Shown: positions 34,201 through 49,200 of the stretch, piece by piece
How positions within the stretch are numbered: position 1 is the first letter of the stretch
How the letters are laid out: each line of letters begins with the position of its first letter
Source of the DNA: Branchinecta lynchi
Taxonomy: Eukaryota > Arthropoda > Branchiopoda > Anostraca > Branchinectidae
Length of the DNA stretch: 64,000 nt
NCBI GenBank assembly: GCA_023053575.1
Contig: JAKZAP010000004.1
Location: 22,931,252 to 22,995,251 of the forward strand
Direction: 5' to 3'
The notes under the pieces: generated by a model
Database searches by the model: none
The model's input: the letters and a program-made list of their open reading frames with translations, nothing else
Told to the model about the DNA's origin: nothing
Position numbers and translations under genes: made by a program

Positions 34201-37200
34201 GTCATCATGTGGCATCGAGACCTTTCGTCTTTACCCTTAGGCCGGTTAGGCCTGTGTTGGAGGGCTAGGGAAAACGAGAGGCCAAACGGCCGGTGCAAAT
34301 TGTTGAGAAATAAGGCTACGGTTGCTCGCTGTGCTGCCTTGTTCATTACGATCCAGGTGTGACCTGCTACATTTCACCGTCATTTACGTTTCCGAAATTT
34401 TACTCAGTTGTGACCTGGGCTGGACGAATAATTGTTTGTGGTAATGTGCTGGCGATTTACGTTTTTGACTAACGAAAAGCGGCCAAAAACCCATGTATTG
34501 CCTAGGGTAAAAAAAATAAATAAAAGACGGCACTGATCGAGACCGTCGCCTTCCTTTTGAAGCCTTCACAGTTACATTGTAAAGGTTTTTTTCAGGTCTT
34601 CTGGTCGGTCTTCCTTAGAAATTGAGCCACTGATGAATTCTACTGCTTTCCACGGGCTTTCCGTCATTGTAGATATGAACAGATTCGATGCGGTTGGAGT
34701 CGGAATGGAAATGATCACAGGATTCAAGGTTTGTTGATGTCTTTTTGGTGGGGGGATCTCAAAACGTTACTGACCGGATACCTGTGCTATTGTAGTTTGT
34801 ACGACCCCTTCTGTCTGTCTTTCTGTTATCATGACAACTCTTGATTCATTCATTCATTCATTTATTTGTACTACATAGACTACATAACATAAATATAATG
34901 CAATAAACAAGACCCCCTGAAGCTATATTGTTGGGGATTAGTTAAGATGTTTTTTTTTCTTTCAAATATGGTGTAAAAGTAGGAGTGAAAGTAGCCAATC
35001 ATCAGGGGTGGTTCGAAGGGCTTGGGATCGCTCAAGGTCCGGTGGGGACTTCAAAATATACGACTGGCTAAAAACACAGAACCGGCAGGCTCAAGAAATA
35101 TTACGTTATAAGTTCTAAAACGTTACTGAAAATGCAGTTGTAGTAGCAAAATAATAAACAAAAGAAGTAACAGGAATTAGACGATGCCTTTCATATCAAA
35201 TTTCACTGGAGAGAAGACAAGCCTCGATGCCAGCTTCTGACATATCGACTCAAGACAAACTAAAGTGAGCGCCGCATGCGAAATTTTTTCATCCGAGCAA
35301 AATACAGCTACTTCTTTACAGCTTACTTTTAATGTAGCTTATACCCCAAACCTCAAGCTTAAAACCGCACGTAAAGATGCACACTTCAACTAAATAGAAA
35401 TAGGGTAGGACAACGAAAGAGTTGCAGGCAAAATTTGTTAAATCGGCCTTTATTCGGCAATATTCGACTACCTTCCACATAAACTCTTGCTTTTAACGTG
35501 GCTCAGATCCCAAGCAGCAGCTTTTACCGTATGTACCCAAGACAAATTTGAACTCAGCGCCACAGGCGATTTTTTTTGATCCGACCTTTTTGGCATTTCC
35601 AGCTTTTAAGGTGGCTGAAATCTTAAGTCTAACACCTCACCTAAATTACGGGCCATTCAACCAGATAGCGAGTAAGCTACTGTGGATTATTTTGTATGTT
35701 TTGGTTATATTCTGTATCCCCCTGGATACGGTCCTGGCCCTCAATGTCTACACCCTCTCTTGGCCCTAACACGCGAAGCAAGAACGACCCGAAACCCAAG
35801 CTTCTCTCGCCAGCGAAATCTTCAGAAAGATATCTAAAACTGTTCGCTCCGTATTTCACTGAAGATTTGAACTGTACTTGATTTTATGTTCGTTTCGTAC
35901 TTATTGTTTGTTATAGTTTGTGTTTTATTTGTATTGTACGTGAGTTTTAGTTTTTGGGATCCCAAAACGTAAGTTGAGGATACCTATGACATGGCAAAAG
36001 TTGTCCGTCTGTGCGCACTATAACTCTCGAAGGGAATGAGAGATTTTGATGAAACTTGGTGTGAGGATTGTTTGGGTCAAGGGTAAGGTCAAGTTCGTAA
36101 ATGTGCTCTTTAGCCCTACATTTAGGGGTAGGGGAGGGGGTTCAAATTCTGGGACAAATAAAATATTTTTAAACAGCTAATGTGATAGTTGACTATGGTG
36201 TAAGAAGGCATGCTGAGCACGATAATGAAAACCATTTTCTCGCCGGACAAGTAGTTCGTCCGGAATCCAGCAAAAAACGGAAAGTTAGTTAAAAGCAAAA
36301 GTTTTATATGAAGTTGATTAAATCATTGAATTAGGAGTAAGAAGACATGCTGATCACGATGGTGAAAACCATTTTCTCGCCGAACAAGTAGTTCGTCCGG
36401 AATCCGACAACAACCGGAAAATTTGTTAAAAGCAAAAGTTTGATTAGATGTCAGATTAAGGGGTAAGAAGAGAGGCTGAGTCTGTATATGTCAATCATTT
36501 TTTACCCGGACATATAATTTGTCCGGAATCCAGTTGTAACCGAATTTTTTTGTAGTTCAAACTTTTATTCAAAGTTGATTAGATGTTCTTTATAGGGATT
36601 CGACGCTGGATTTGTTTCTGAATTTTCTTTTTTTGCTGGACTAGTAGTTTGCTCGGAATTCGGGCGAAACCGGAAATTTGGCAGAAGTAAAGCAGGAAGT
36701 CTCGGTCAGTATTGTCAAAATAGATATGGCTTATAGAGGTATATCTGAACTTGGTTTTCTCTGATAATTAGCCTGGCTAAGACTGGATCTGGCGAAGACA
36801 AGACCCTATTGTCTGAATCAAATATTAGATTTTTAGGATCCCGTCGACACCTTTGGTCTTGTTCCAATTTCAAACCGTGTTAGCCTAGTGCTATTGTGGT
36901 TAAAATAAAATTGATTGGTATTTACTTTCTTAGTATTAACAAGACCAAAGGTGTCGATGGGATCCCAAAAATCTATTCCTTGATTCAGAGAAAACGGTCT
37001 TGTCTTCGCCAGATCCAGTCTACGCCAGGCGAATCATCAGAGAAACCAAGTTCAGATATACCTCTATAAGCCATATCTATTTTGACTGTACTGATCGAGA
37101 ACTCCTGCTTTACTTCTGCAAGTTTCCGGTTTCGCCCGAATTTCCTAGCAAACTACTAGTCCAGCAAAAAAAGAAAATTCAGAAGCAAATCCAGCGTCAA

Positions 37201-40200
37201 ATCCCTACAAAAGAACATCTAATCAACTTTGAATAAAAGTTTGAATTAAAAAAAAAATCGGTTACAACTGGATTCCGGACAAATTATATGTTCGGGTAAA
37301 AAATTATTGTCATATACGGACTCAGCTTCTCTTCTAGGCTCAGACTCAGCCTCTCTCTTCGGTCTTAATCTGTCATCTAATCCAACTTTTGCTTTTAACA
37401 AATTTTCCGGTTTTGGCCGGATACCGGGAGAATTAGTTGTCCGGCGAGATAATGGTTTTCACCGTCGTGTTTAGCATGTCTTCTTACTCCTAAACCGACC
37501 ATTAATCAACTTCATATAAAACTTTTACTTTTAACCAATTTTCCGGTTTTTGCAGGATTCCGGACGAACTACTTGTCCGGGGAGAAAATGGTTTACACTA
37601 TCGTGCTCAGCATGCCTTCTTACACCATAATCGACTACCACATTAGCTGTTTAAAAATATTTTGTTTGTCCCTTAATTTGAACCCCCTCCCCCACCCCTA
37701 AATTTAGGGCTACAGAGTCCATCTACGAACTTGACCTTTCCCTTGACCCAATGAACAGACCGACAACTTTTGCGATGTCACAGGTATCCCTCCACTTACG
37801 TTTTGGGATCCCAAAAATAAGTACTTACTTGTCCATGGTCTTGTGGTCAGTGGTCACACTTGTCCTCGTGCTGCTGTCGCTTTGGTTCCTACTTCCTACA
37901 TATCAGCAAATCAACAGCGCGACATTGTACCTGGACTCGTAATTTGTAACGCGATGCAAAAAGGAGACAGAAGTATAAAAATACTCAAACGATTTACCTT
38001 AACTTCGTTTGCAAACGAGGACTAAGCCTCATGGGCATGTGACCAGTCTAAGTAGAAACGCGAGGACAGGTTTTCCAGTGTTAGTAGTGGATTAGGAGTT
38101 AAAACATGGCGCATCAGGTAACTGAAAAGCACTGAAAAAAGTTCCTCCGAGTAAGGATGATTAAAGTTAACTGCAGTGTTTGCTACTGGGATTAATCTTA
38201 GCTCTTCTGAGATAGGATTAATCCGAATTAAAGATAAGATTATCTTTTTGGAGACAAGATTAGTCCGAGTAGCTAATACTGCAAGTTTTTTTTTTAAGTG
38301 CAGGGAAGCGTATCGTGTGGTAGGTATTGGTGCTATTTAAAGTCAATGCCTACTGTCAGGAAATTCTTCTTTCAGGTTCTGATCCACGACCCCACTGACT
38401 ACCCAGGAGTTAGTGATCAAGGATTTATTTTGACAGCGGGACAGGAAGCATCCTTTCAAGTGTCACTTACGAAAATTGAGACGGATCCTGCTGTTCAGAA
38501 AGTCCCGCTCCAAAAAAGGTCTTGCTGTTTTGATTCTGACTACCAGCTTAACTACTTCAAACGCTACAAGAAGTCTCACTGCCAATATGACTGCGTTTCA
38601 GATTTTTTGAAAAACAATGCTACGTGTGGTTGTAAGCCCTTCTTTTATACCCGTAAGTCACGATTTCTTGTCTTCAAATTTTGACGGTTTAACCAGCACT
38701 TGGAGAGATATAGGTCTCACAAATACGCAGTCAGACAACGAAAAGAGAAGTCGACAAGGTTAGGGTACTTTCAGGCGGCTACACTGCACTATTCGTTAGA
38801 AAACACAGCCTACGTAGAAGATAGACGGTAGCATATTGTCATACTCGCTCTTCAGTATGATTCTTCTCTTATTCCCTGGAGGAGTTCTAAGGTATAGTCA
38901 AGATTATTTCTTGGGCAGAAATATGGAAATGGTTATTGAATTGCGTGCAACTTCTTATGGCTCGCCATAACAGATCCGTAACTTCATGCTTACATTCTGT
39001 TGAAGACCGTTTGTTTCCACAGTTCCTCCAGGACTACCGGATTGCGATCTACAGGCTTACGACTGCATTCGTCAGGTTCAAGGTAAGGGACCTCATAGTT
39101 CATACAAAAGCTTTGCGGTCGAATATGAGTTCTTCAGATAAGCGCAGAATTCCATTGGAGGGTCGCCACAGAGATGACCAACAAGAATAAAACAAAGGAG
39201 TGAGAGCGGCAGTTCAGTGTTGCATTGCGACTCAAACCCTTCAGCCGTTGAGCTCATGGTAGTGAGTTTTATTACGCAATTAATAGAAACAAGGATGTAC
39301 TTCAGCTTAAACAAAAAAAAATGTGTGCTAGAATTTGTCATGTCAGCTAAATTTTCATTTAACCTATAGACAACCATTCCTTTTCTGTGACTCGGCTACG
39401 GTATGTGATTTATCAAGAATAGCCAGAACCTTCTAGAAGAAAGCGGATCTCGCATGAATCATGATCACTGAAAGAAAATAGAACTTTAATAATGCTACGA
39501 ATAGACGATCAGTTTTTACTGTCCGAATTTTTTTCCCTTTGTTCATGAGGTTATAAAACCTACTTTTTCCTGATGATGATTCCGAAAATGTAGTAACTAA
39601 TTCTAGCCCGCGACCGTACAATTCTCATTGTTTGTCCGGACCATCAGCTCGAGTTTTACTTAGCTAGCTTAAACGCACACTGCCCTAACGTTCAGATGTT
39701 ACCTCTACAGTCATTTCCTGGAGAAACGACCAAGGCCGAGTGCTCACGAACTGGAATTCCAGCTTTGGTTTTCGACATCATCATCAGTTCCATAGGGAAA
39801 AGTTGAAGAATGTGTCCGGAAGCTTTTTGGTGCTGTAAATGTTGCATTAATGCTGCATTTTCTAAAAAAAAAAATCCGAAAGCTATTACCTTTTTTTCTT
39901 CTCTGACACTTCTAGAATACCAAAATTTAAGTCAGGAAGAAGAAGAAGAAAAAAAGAATTACCTGTATAAAGCTGACAAAATGGATCAGCTACTGATATC
40001 CAACCTTCTTATATTTCCTTTCTTCGGTGGCCATGATCGCCACTTGTATTAGAATTTGGAATGTTTGCCGAATTGTCAGTTGTCTTTTTGAATTTGTTAT
40101 GTTTGCCGCCGATAACACTGAGATAATCGCCGCTCCCCAGTTTCTTCTTGAAAATTCAGCATAAAATTTAGCATTCTTGCCGAATTTTTCGATGAATTTT

Positions 40201-43200
40201 ATGCTGAATTAATGCTGCATTAATTGAGGCTTACGGCCAACTTACGGCCGAACAACTAATCAGATGAAAAACTAAGTTCAGATATGGATTCATGACGCAT
40301 GTTTACTCCAATATCTCATCCCTAATCGACTTCAGTAAAGTCTTTTCCTTTGACAAGTTCCCCGTTTTAGCAGTACTCCCGGCAAACTGTATGCAGAGCA
40401 AAAGAGCTGAAGAAATTGACAGGCGAACCCTTCGATCCTAATTTCCTGGTTTGGGCGAATCTCGCCAGCATATCCGTCAAGGAAATAAAGTTCAAAATTG
40501 GATTCAGTATGTCTTCTTACCCGATACCGAATCTCTAATCGACTTCGGAAACAACTTTGAGCTTCAATCAAATTTCCGGTTTCGGCCGTATTCGGGGCGA
40601 ATCATTTGTCCGGCAAGAATACAAAGTTCAGACGTGGATTCAGCGTGCCTCTTTAGCTCTGAAACGACTATCTCATTAGCTTAAATAAAATATTTCTGCA
40701 CCCTTGATTTGAAACTCTATCCGCTACCTCTAAATGTAGGCCAACAGGACCCACGAGCTTGGCCTTTACTCTGATCTATTGGATCCTCGTACCAAGTTTG
40801 AACAAAATATCTCAACCCCTTCGTCCCTTCGAGCCCACGACTGCCAAGACTAAACCTACGAAACCTTAAAGCCAGGCTTCACCTTCCAGATTTTTCTTCC
40901 AGATCCCAGACAGCCGTTTTCTTCCAGATGGATCTGGAAGGTGAAGCCAGGCCAAAAACGTCTGGGAGTCTGGGGTGTTAGACACCCAGATTCCGGACGT
41001 CTGGTGCAATAGAGGCAACCGGTTCGAGAGACACAAGAAATATGCAAATGAAGGAAGAAAAGGGAAAGTGATTGACAGTTATGACTGGGATGCAAGAGAT
41101 ATTTGAAATGTAAAGGGACCTCTACTCTTTGTTTAGTAAGGGGACATCTACTCTTTGTTTAGTCTAGGGATGCCGGAGGGAGGGTGCGGGACGGTTGCGT
41201 GTGCCGTGTGTAAAAGCCCGGCTTCACCTTCCAGATTCCCAGACGTCCCGGGCTTCCACATAGTCAAGCCAGCCCTTCCAGATTTTCATGATAATATGAC
41301 AGCTAAATCTGCTGTTCTTCAACATTTCCTAGATGTCCCCTTTACATTTCAAATATTTCTTCCATCCCAGTCACAACTGTCAATCACTTTCCCTTTTCTT
41401 CCGCCATTTGCATATTTAGTTGTGTCACTCGAACAGGTTGCCTTTATGGCACCTTCCAGACATCCGGAATCTGGGGTGTCCAACACCCCGGACTTCCAGA
41501 CGCTTTTGGCCTGGCTTCACCTTACAGATCCGTCTCGACGAAAACGACTGTCTGCAATCCATAAGAAAAATCTGGAAGGTGAAGCCTCACCGTATCAGTT
41601 AATGTCTCCTATCTGCAAGGGTCGGCAACTGAAGCTTGACTAGAGCATCCTCATAGGAAACATAATCCGGACCAAGTATCACTTTGCACAACCTCTTTTG
41701 GATAGACTCGAGTCTACTGTCAGTCCGGAATGCCATACAGGACACGCATATTCCACGCAGGGACAAACGTATGTACAGTAGATTGTTTTTAAAATTCGAG
41801 GAGGGATAGTAAATCGGCGAAGGACGGCAAAAGACTTTAACAGTGGGGCAGATCTTGCAATGATGGAATCAACATGTGTTCTCCGCTTCAAGTCATTGTC
41901 TATTTTCACACCAAGAAGCTTAGCAGAGGATTTTATTTCCAGACCAATTTCTTCAAGAGTCCGCAGTTCCCGTTTTAAGAAAGAGACCCTCATTACCATG
42001 CTTTTGGGTATACTAACTGACAACTTGGCTTCATCCAAATCCTTTTTCAAAAGTTCGAAAAGAGAAGATAGGGAAACCTCAGTCGGGGTCATAGGAAACG
42101 TCCGGAGGGATAGTCTCGATATGTCGTCAGCAAACTTAAAACGATTGAAAATATGGGTCAAAACGCGGTTAAAAACGATCGAAAAGATTAAAGGCCCGAA
42201 CTTTGTGCCTTGCGGCTTGACTTACTTGACTTAAGGCTCCTGCCGCATGGGGTGCGGCGTAGAGAGCTTCGCAACTTGACTTCTCCAGGCGGACCGGTCT
42301 GCTGCTAGATGAGACGCCTCGTCGACAGCAATGTTGGCCATCACCAGGAATTTGTCGAGGCTGTCTTTCCACCTTGTCCGAGGTCTGCCCCTCGGGCGAG
42401 ACCAGCCATGTGCTTTTGGGTCGAAATCGTACACTATTCGGGCTGGCGTTGATGTCGGCATTCGTAGGAGGTGTCCGAACCATCTGAGAGACCTCTGCGC
42501 TATTTGGACGGAGAATGGCACCTGGGAGGTGAGAGTAAGCAACCTTGCGTTGCTTACAAAATCATCCCACCGGAATCCCTCAATCCGGCGAAGCTGTTTC
42601 GTCTGACAGACGTCTATCATTTTAAGGATGGTTGATTTGAGGGGCCAGGTTTCAGCCGCGTAGAGCAGGACGGAGCTTACGGATGCGTTATAGATTCGCA
42701 TTTTCGTACGCCTTGAGATGTGCGGCATTCTCCATAGACTGTTGAGTCTACCGACGATGGAAGAGGCTTTCGATATTCGGCTGCATACCTCTTCGTCTAC
42801 GGAGCCATCATTGGACAGCACAGAGCCGAGGTAAGTGAAGTTTTTAACGACTTCAACAAGTGTTCCGCAGACAGTTATGGTATCAGGGTGCGAGACTGGA
42901 CCTGGGGGTTCAATTGCCATAATCTTAGTTTTGAGCCAGTTGATTTTCAGCCCCACTTTTGCTGCCTCTTCCTTCAGGACTTCCAGAGCGTCAGTCAGCT
43001 GGTCGATTGAGTCGGCAACGAGAGCAAGATCGTCTGCGAAGTCCGCATCCGTCAGAATGCGATCTCCAAACTGCAGACCAAAGGGCAGGCGATTTGTAGT
43101 TCTTGTCATCACATAGTCTATCACACAATTGAACAATTCCGGGGCGGCGGCACACCCTTGGCGAACACCAGTTTTGATATTGAATGTCGTGCTCCGTTTT

Positions 43201-46200
43201 CCGTTGACTTGGACGCAACTCTCGGTCTCTTCGTACAGCTTTTCAAAAAGCTTGCAGTATTTATCTGGGTAGACCCGTCGATCTAAGTAGACCGTAGACC
43301 GATCTAGGTAGACCGTCGATCTAAGCCTTGCGGGGTCCACAAAATATATCTAAAAAGCTGGAAATGTTGTCGGGACTTAACATAACACACTGAGTCCTAC
43401 CCGTTAAAGAACTAGCAACTAACCGAACAATGAACTCACGAGCCCCCATTGCTCTTGCTTCGTCAACTACAATTTGATGATTAATGCTATCGAAAGCCTA
43501 ATATCACCCAAAATAAATTTCAGCATACGACTTATAATTCTCTAGATGTTTCATTAGTGCATCCATTAGTCTTGTGTGCTGTGTGTTGTGCTATGCCCTT
43601 GTCGAAACCCAAACTGTGCAGGGTCCAACTTATCTTCCATATTCACTGAGAAGGGACTCCAAAATAAAGCTTTCCAACACTTTCTAGAGTACTGGCGTCT
43701 TTGAAATCGGCCTGAGATCATGCACGGTCTTAACATTTGGGGTCTTAGGTATTGGAGTAATAAAAGCCCTTTTAAAACAATTTGGAAAAATACCATCTAA
43801 AAAACATTGATTAAAAACTGCGGTACAAATAAGGGTCAGTTCACTGGCGCACTCCACAAACAGCTTGATCGGTATCTCGTCCGGATAGTTACTTTTACTA
43901 GTATTAAGATTTTGTAATTTTTCAAATACTACGTTTGGATCAATCACAGGTATATCTGAACTGGGGGCCTTGTCAGCACTCTGCAAATTGTTGCAAAGTG
44001 GTCATTTATAATGTTTGCGCTAAGGGGGTTGCCCTCGCTGTCATAAACACTTAAGGGCTTTTTTTCCTTCCCCATGATTTGTTGTACCTTTGTATGAAAA
44101 TTTTTTGGGTTTGTTTTTTATCAAAGACGGAACACTTCGTACTCCGTAATCTTTTTGACACTTTCTGGTCTTGCTCACAATTAGATTCCGAAGTTTCTTC
44201 GCCTCGGAACGCAATCCCGATTTATACAGATTATCTCGCTCGATTACCAGAGATTACCCCATTACCATCTCCAAACATTGTTATTCCAGAAAATGGATGG
44301 TTGCGCTGAACGTAATCCGCCGACTCCTGTAACTTCTCGCAAATGAGTCGCAAAAGACCATTCTAGCTGCCGCGGGCTGACCGGGAGAGTAATAGAAAAT
44401 ACAAATCGCTACCGCTAAGACGTGCCTTGGGAGCCGATTAGGTTGAAGTTTTACCCATATTATCTCATCATTCGGATCTAGCAACGGAATATCTAGGAAT
44501 TGGGGCTTAGAATCTTCATGAGCAAAAGCCATGACTCCACCCCCTTTTTTTCCCAATGGATGATCTTCCGGTCGAAGTTTCACAAATGATATTTGAATTT
44601 TTAATCTGCAAATAATTTACATTTTGTTTATGGACTTCGTTTACACAAACCACGGATGAGCCGAGAACCTGGGCCGCGGTCTCCAGCTCAATTAGTTTTT
44701 CCAAGTTCAGACTTTCTGCGTTGCAATAAAGGAAAGAAGGAGAAACCTATCGCTTATCACTATACTCACGAGTGTCCTTTTCTTAGATGCTTTAAAATTT
44801 ACTGGAATTTCCTTTGCAGTTTGTTGTGTAGAACTGAAGAGAAATTGGCGACATAGGAAACAAGACCAAAGGTTTGGATGGGATCCCGTGAAAGGGGAAT
44901 ATTTATTGGACTACTTTATCCAAACTGTCGGGTTTTCAGTCTTCAGTACATTCCGTAATCATGTGTGTGTCCCTACCGAACCAATTTACCAGCTATATTA
45001 GGTAATTCCTTTCTGGTCTTTCTTATGACGAGAATATTGCTGCTAGTCGACAACTCGGGGGATAGTCTGATTCAACATGTTCTTTTCTGTAGGCTATGTA
45101 CACCACATTTATAATTTTTTCCGGATGATCTTTTTCTTTACGGAATTTCCGGTTTACATCACAAAGCGGTCGTGCCATCTACCCCGGTAACGTTACAAAG
45201 CTTATGTCTATGTTCTTATGTCTATACAGAATCTAACAGCTGGACAAAGACAAATATTAGAATAGAAAGAACTTCCTGTTTTTGCCAAATTCCGTTGAAC
45301 CCGGCTGACCGAGCGACTTCGTAGGAAAACCAAGCAGGAAGACTGATTTCCTATGTCTTCTCCTCTCTATATTGAAACGGTGCGTGCCTGTTGTATTACG
45401 GTAAAGGAGATGTACCTTTGGACCTCTGGTCCTGTACTGTATAATCGGTAGCGTGGAGGAGGCACGTGGGGTCTGTCTCCTAGGGCGTTATAGAGTCAAA
45501 CGAACTAGAGTGCGAGTATAGGTTTAATAAACGTTACGACTTACTCAATACATGGAGAGCGTGCACTTGTAGTTTCACTATAACACTGTTACCTTAAGAC
45601 TGGCTTAAGATCGATTCACTTCCTTACTACATATATCTTTGCCCTTATATAGTTGTATTTCCTTGAAACGCTTCCGCTTTTCTTAGAGCTCCTTGGAGCA
45701 TGATACTGGCGACACTTGGCAAAGGAAACGAAGTATAGGGAATGGAGGCTTCTGCGACAAATAAGAACTTTGCGAAAGTCCCCTGAATCAACCGATGATT
45801 CAGGGGACTTTCGCGGGTTTGGGCATCATTTCCGGGTGAGGGGGCGCAGGGTTCCTTTCATTACACTGTACCAGCTTACCCCATTGACACTGCCCGATCA
45901 AGCAATCATAAGAGCTACCAAAATTCCGGGGCTTTGCCGGATTCCGCAGCTGAATATCGGTCCCACAGGAATAACAAGTAAAGTATCCTGTTTCAGCGTG
46001 TTTTCTCACCCATTCGGAAGTCTAACCGATTTCAGACAAAACTTTTACTTGAAAGTTTAATAGTGATTGTCAGATTCTGGACGAACTACTTGCCCGGTGC
46101 GAAAAAACCCTTCAGATATAAATTCAGCATGTGTTCTTACGCCTATATCGAATCTCGAGTCGATGTCAGAAAATCGTCTACTTCTGAAAAATTTCAGCTT

Positions 46201-49200
46201 TTCTGGAAAAATGTGGGCGAGATAGGCTACTTGTTCGAAGAGAAAATTAAAAACGAATTCATCGAACCTCTAAGAAACTTCAGATAAAACTTCCAAATTT
46301 TCCAGTCTTGGCCGGATTCGGGACGAACTACTTGTCCTGCGAGGAAACAAATTTCAGATATGGGATCAGCGGGTCTCCTTACCCCTACATCGACTATCTC
46401 ATTGGCTTCAAAAACATATTTTGTGTGCACGTTAATTTGGAACCCCACACCTAAATGGGCTATGATGCTATCTATGAACATGCACTTTGATCCAATGGAG
46501 AGTTTCGTGCTAACAGACAGATAGATGGACGGACAGACAAATTTACGAATTCATGGGTATCCCGTCACGAACGTTTTCGATCCCAATAAAAACGTGAAGA
46601 ATGTGTGTGCATCTAACGATTTGTGGCGCCAAAGATCCGTATCTTGCGCCATGCTTGTGGGTGTCTTCAGTGGTCCTAAGCGGCTTGCGTACTTTGTCAA
46701 AGCGCGGCTATACTTTGCGTGACGGTTATTAGCAGACGATATGGAGCGTGTTCCATCCTACTTACCGTAGTTACTACGTATGACGTCATGAATTCTGTTT
46801 TTTGCCGTCAAGGGTGGAACGATTTTTCTATTTTCCAGCAGGATCTCACGCCAGGGGCGAATCCGACCAATCACGTTACAGAGATGCGTAGTTACTACGC
46901 TTACCACGCTCCCGAGCATGGTAAGCAAATAGTAACTATTCCGACAAGGTTGGAACGGTCAGCGTAGTAACTTTTCGTGAGGATGGAACGGAAATAGTAA
47001 CTAATAGTAACTATTGTTAGAAGGGTGGAACACGCTCATGAAGATTACTGACTGTAAGACAGTTGCTGCAAAGGTTCTGAACCGGTAAACCGTAACTGTT
47101 TTTTGGATTTAGCATTAATACAAGCTATCTTTTCTAGTCCAGCTTCTCAAGGACAGTACTCTTTGCGAATGCTGCGAGGAGTGCAATCGCATGATGTACG
47201 AGTACGTTACTTCGTATGCAGTTTTTCCTGGTTACGGGTTCACAAACTCCCCGCTTCCTGGTGTCATTGCAGCAAAGACGAACCGTTCTAAATACAGCGA
47301 TCCGAAATACACATCGTAAGTAATAGGCGCGTTCTTTATCGCCGTAGAATTCACTGGTCTTAGTTTTGAATCCCAAAACGTAAGTGATGGGATGGGATAC
47401 CTATGCCTTCGTTACAATTGTCCATTCATCCGTCTGTCGATCCGTGTGTAAGCACGGATGGACAAACTGTTTTACGACCCGCCAATGTCAAGTTGACCAT
47501 TTTGTCGGAACTCGGAAGGCAGGTTATAGTAGGCCTACTTGTTCCAGAAGAAACACTGGATACTAGTGGAAAAAAAAACTATAAACTAGGAGTGCAATGA
47601 ATGTGTCTGTTGGAGAAGTTCACTTGTTCCAAATTTTATTAGAGCCATATTTCGTCCCTTCTTGGCAATGATCCTCCTCAGGCTCAAAGCCGCTCAAGTT
47701 GGAAAAAGGAACTTCTGGAAAAACTGTTTCCACAAGTTCGTTTTTCCGACATGAATGTTGGACATCCTTCTTGCCAAGAACGGCAGAAACATAGCCCTAA
47801 TAAAATTCGGCTGACGTATCTGTTTTGCGCTGTCAAACCTAACTAGCCAACTATTTAGGCTATAGCAGAGCAGGCCAAGTGTTTAAACAAGAAAACGAAT
47901 TGGAAAACGAATTCAGATGTCTCTTATCCATAAATCAAACCTCTGATCAACGTAAAACTCTTATGCTATCAAATTTTCCCGGTTTTGGCCGGATATCGAG
48001 CGAACTATTTGACCGGCGAAAGAACAAGTTTCATATATGGATTCAGTATGTTTCCTTACCCCTAAATTGTCTATCTAACCAGCTTTTCAAAGATAGTTTT
48101 CACCCCTTAATTTGAAACCCCACTCCTAGTACCCCTCCCCCACGACTAAATATGCAGCTTTGGGGCCCATCTACGAACTTGACCTTTCCCTTGACCCAAA
48201 GAATCCTCACACCAAGTTTCGTCAAAATATCTCATTCCCTTTGAGAGTCATCATACTCACAGACGGACGGAAAGACGGATAACTATTACGAAGTTATAAG
48301 TATCCCTCCACTTACGTTTTGGGATCCCACAAAGTAACAAGAGCAAAGGTTTCAATGGGACTTAATATTTCATCCAGACAATTGGGTCTTTGACAGACTT
48401 CTTAAACATTTGTACTATTAAAATTTAGAAACAGATTAAGGCCATTGGCAATCATCTGAGAAGACCAAGTTCAGGTATGGATTCAGCAGTTCATGTGTGT
48501 TTACCCCGTAGATACGTCGTATCTACTTTAACGAAATTGAATGAAATTCCTTTTTTACTTCTGCCAAATCTCCAGTTTCGGCCGGATTCCGGACAAACTA
48601 CTCGTCTAATCAACTTCAGATAAAACTTTTAATTTGAACACATTTCCGGCTTCAGCCGGATTCCGAGCGATCTATATGTTCTGTGAGAAGACTTAAACGT
48701 ATGCTGCATGTCTTCTCATCCGCAAATCGAATCTTGTCAAATACAAATACAAATTTACTTTAAGCAAATTTTCCGGTTTTGGCCGGATTCCGGCCGAACT
48801 ACTTGTCCGGCGAGAAAATAATTTATATTCTATTCAACATGTCTGCTTACACCTAAATCGACTATTTTAATAGCTTTTAAGAAATGCCTATTTGTCCCTT
48901 AATTTCAAACCTCTCCCCCCACCCCTAGATATAGGGTTACAGAACCCTACAGAACTTGACCTGTAATTTGACCCAAAGGGTCCTCGTGCCAGGTTTGATC
49001 AAAATACCTCAACTCCGTCGAGAGTTATAGTGCTAACAGACGGGCAGACTTACGGACGGACACCTTTTATCTTGTCATAGGTATCCGTCCACTTGCATTT
49101 TGGGATCCCAAAAATGACAGCTAAAAGTTTTGTCAGCGTTTATTGTTTCTAATTATTTCTTTTAATTTTTTCTCTGCGCCATAATATGTGCGCCCTATTT

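Noticed and set aside
41155..41643. 162-codon + strand reading
   Set aside because: It lies across the foldback MITE; the same reading recurs in the other copy at 51588-52034 with frame changes, so it is a palindrome artefact.
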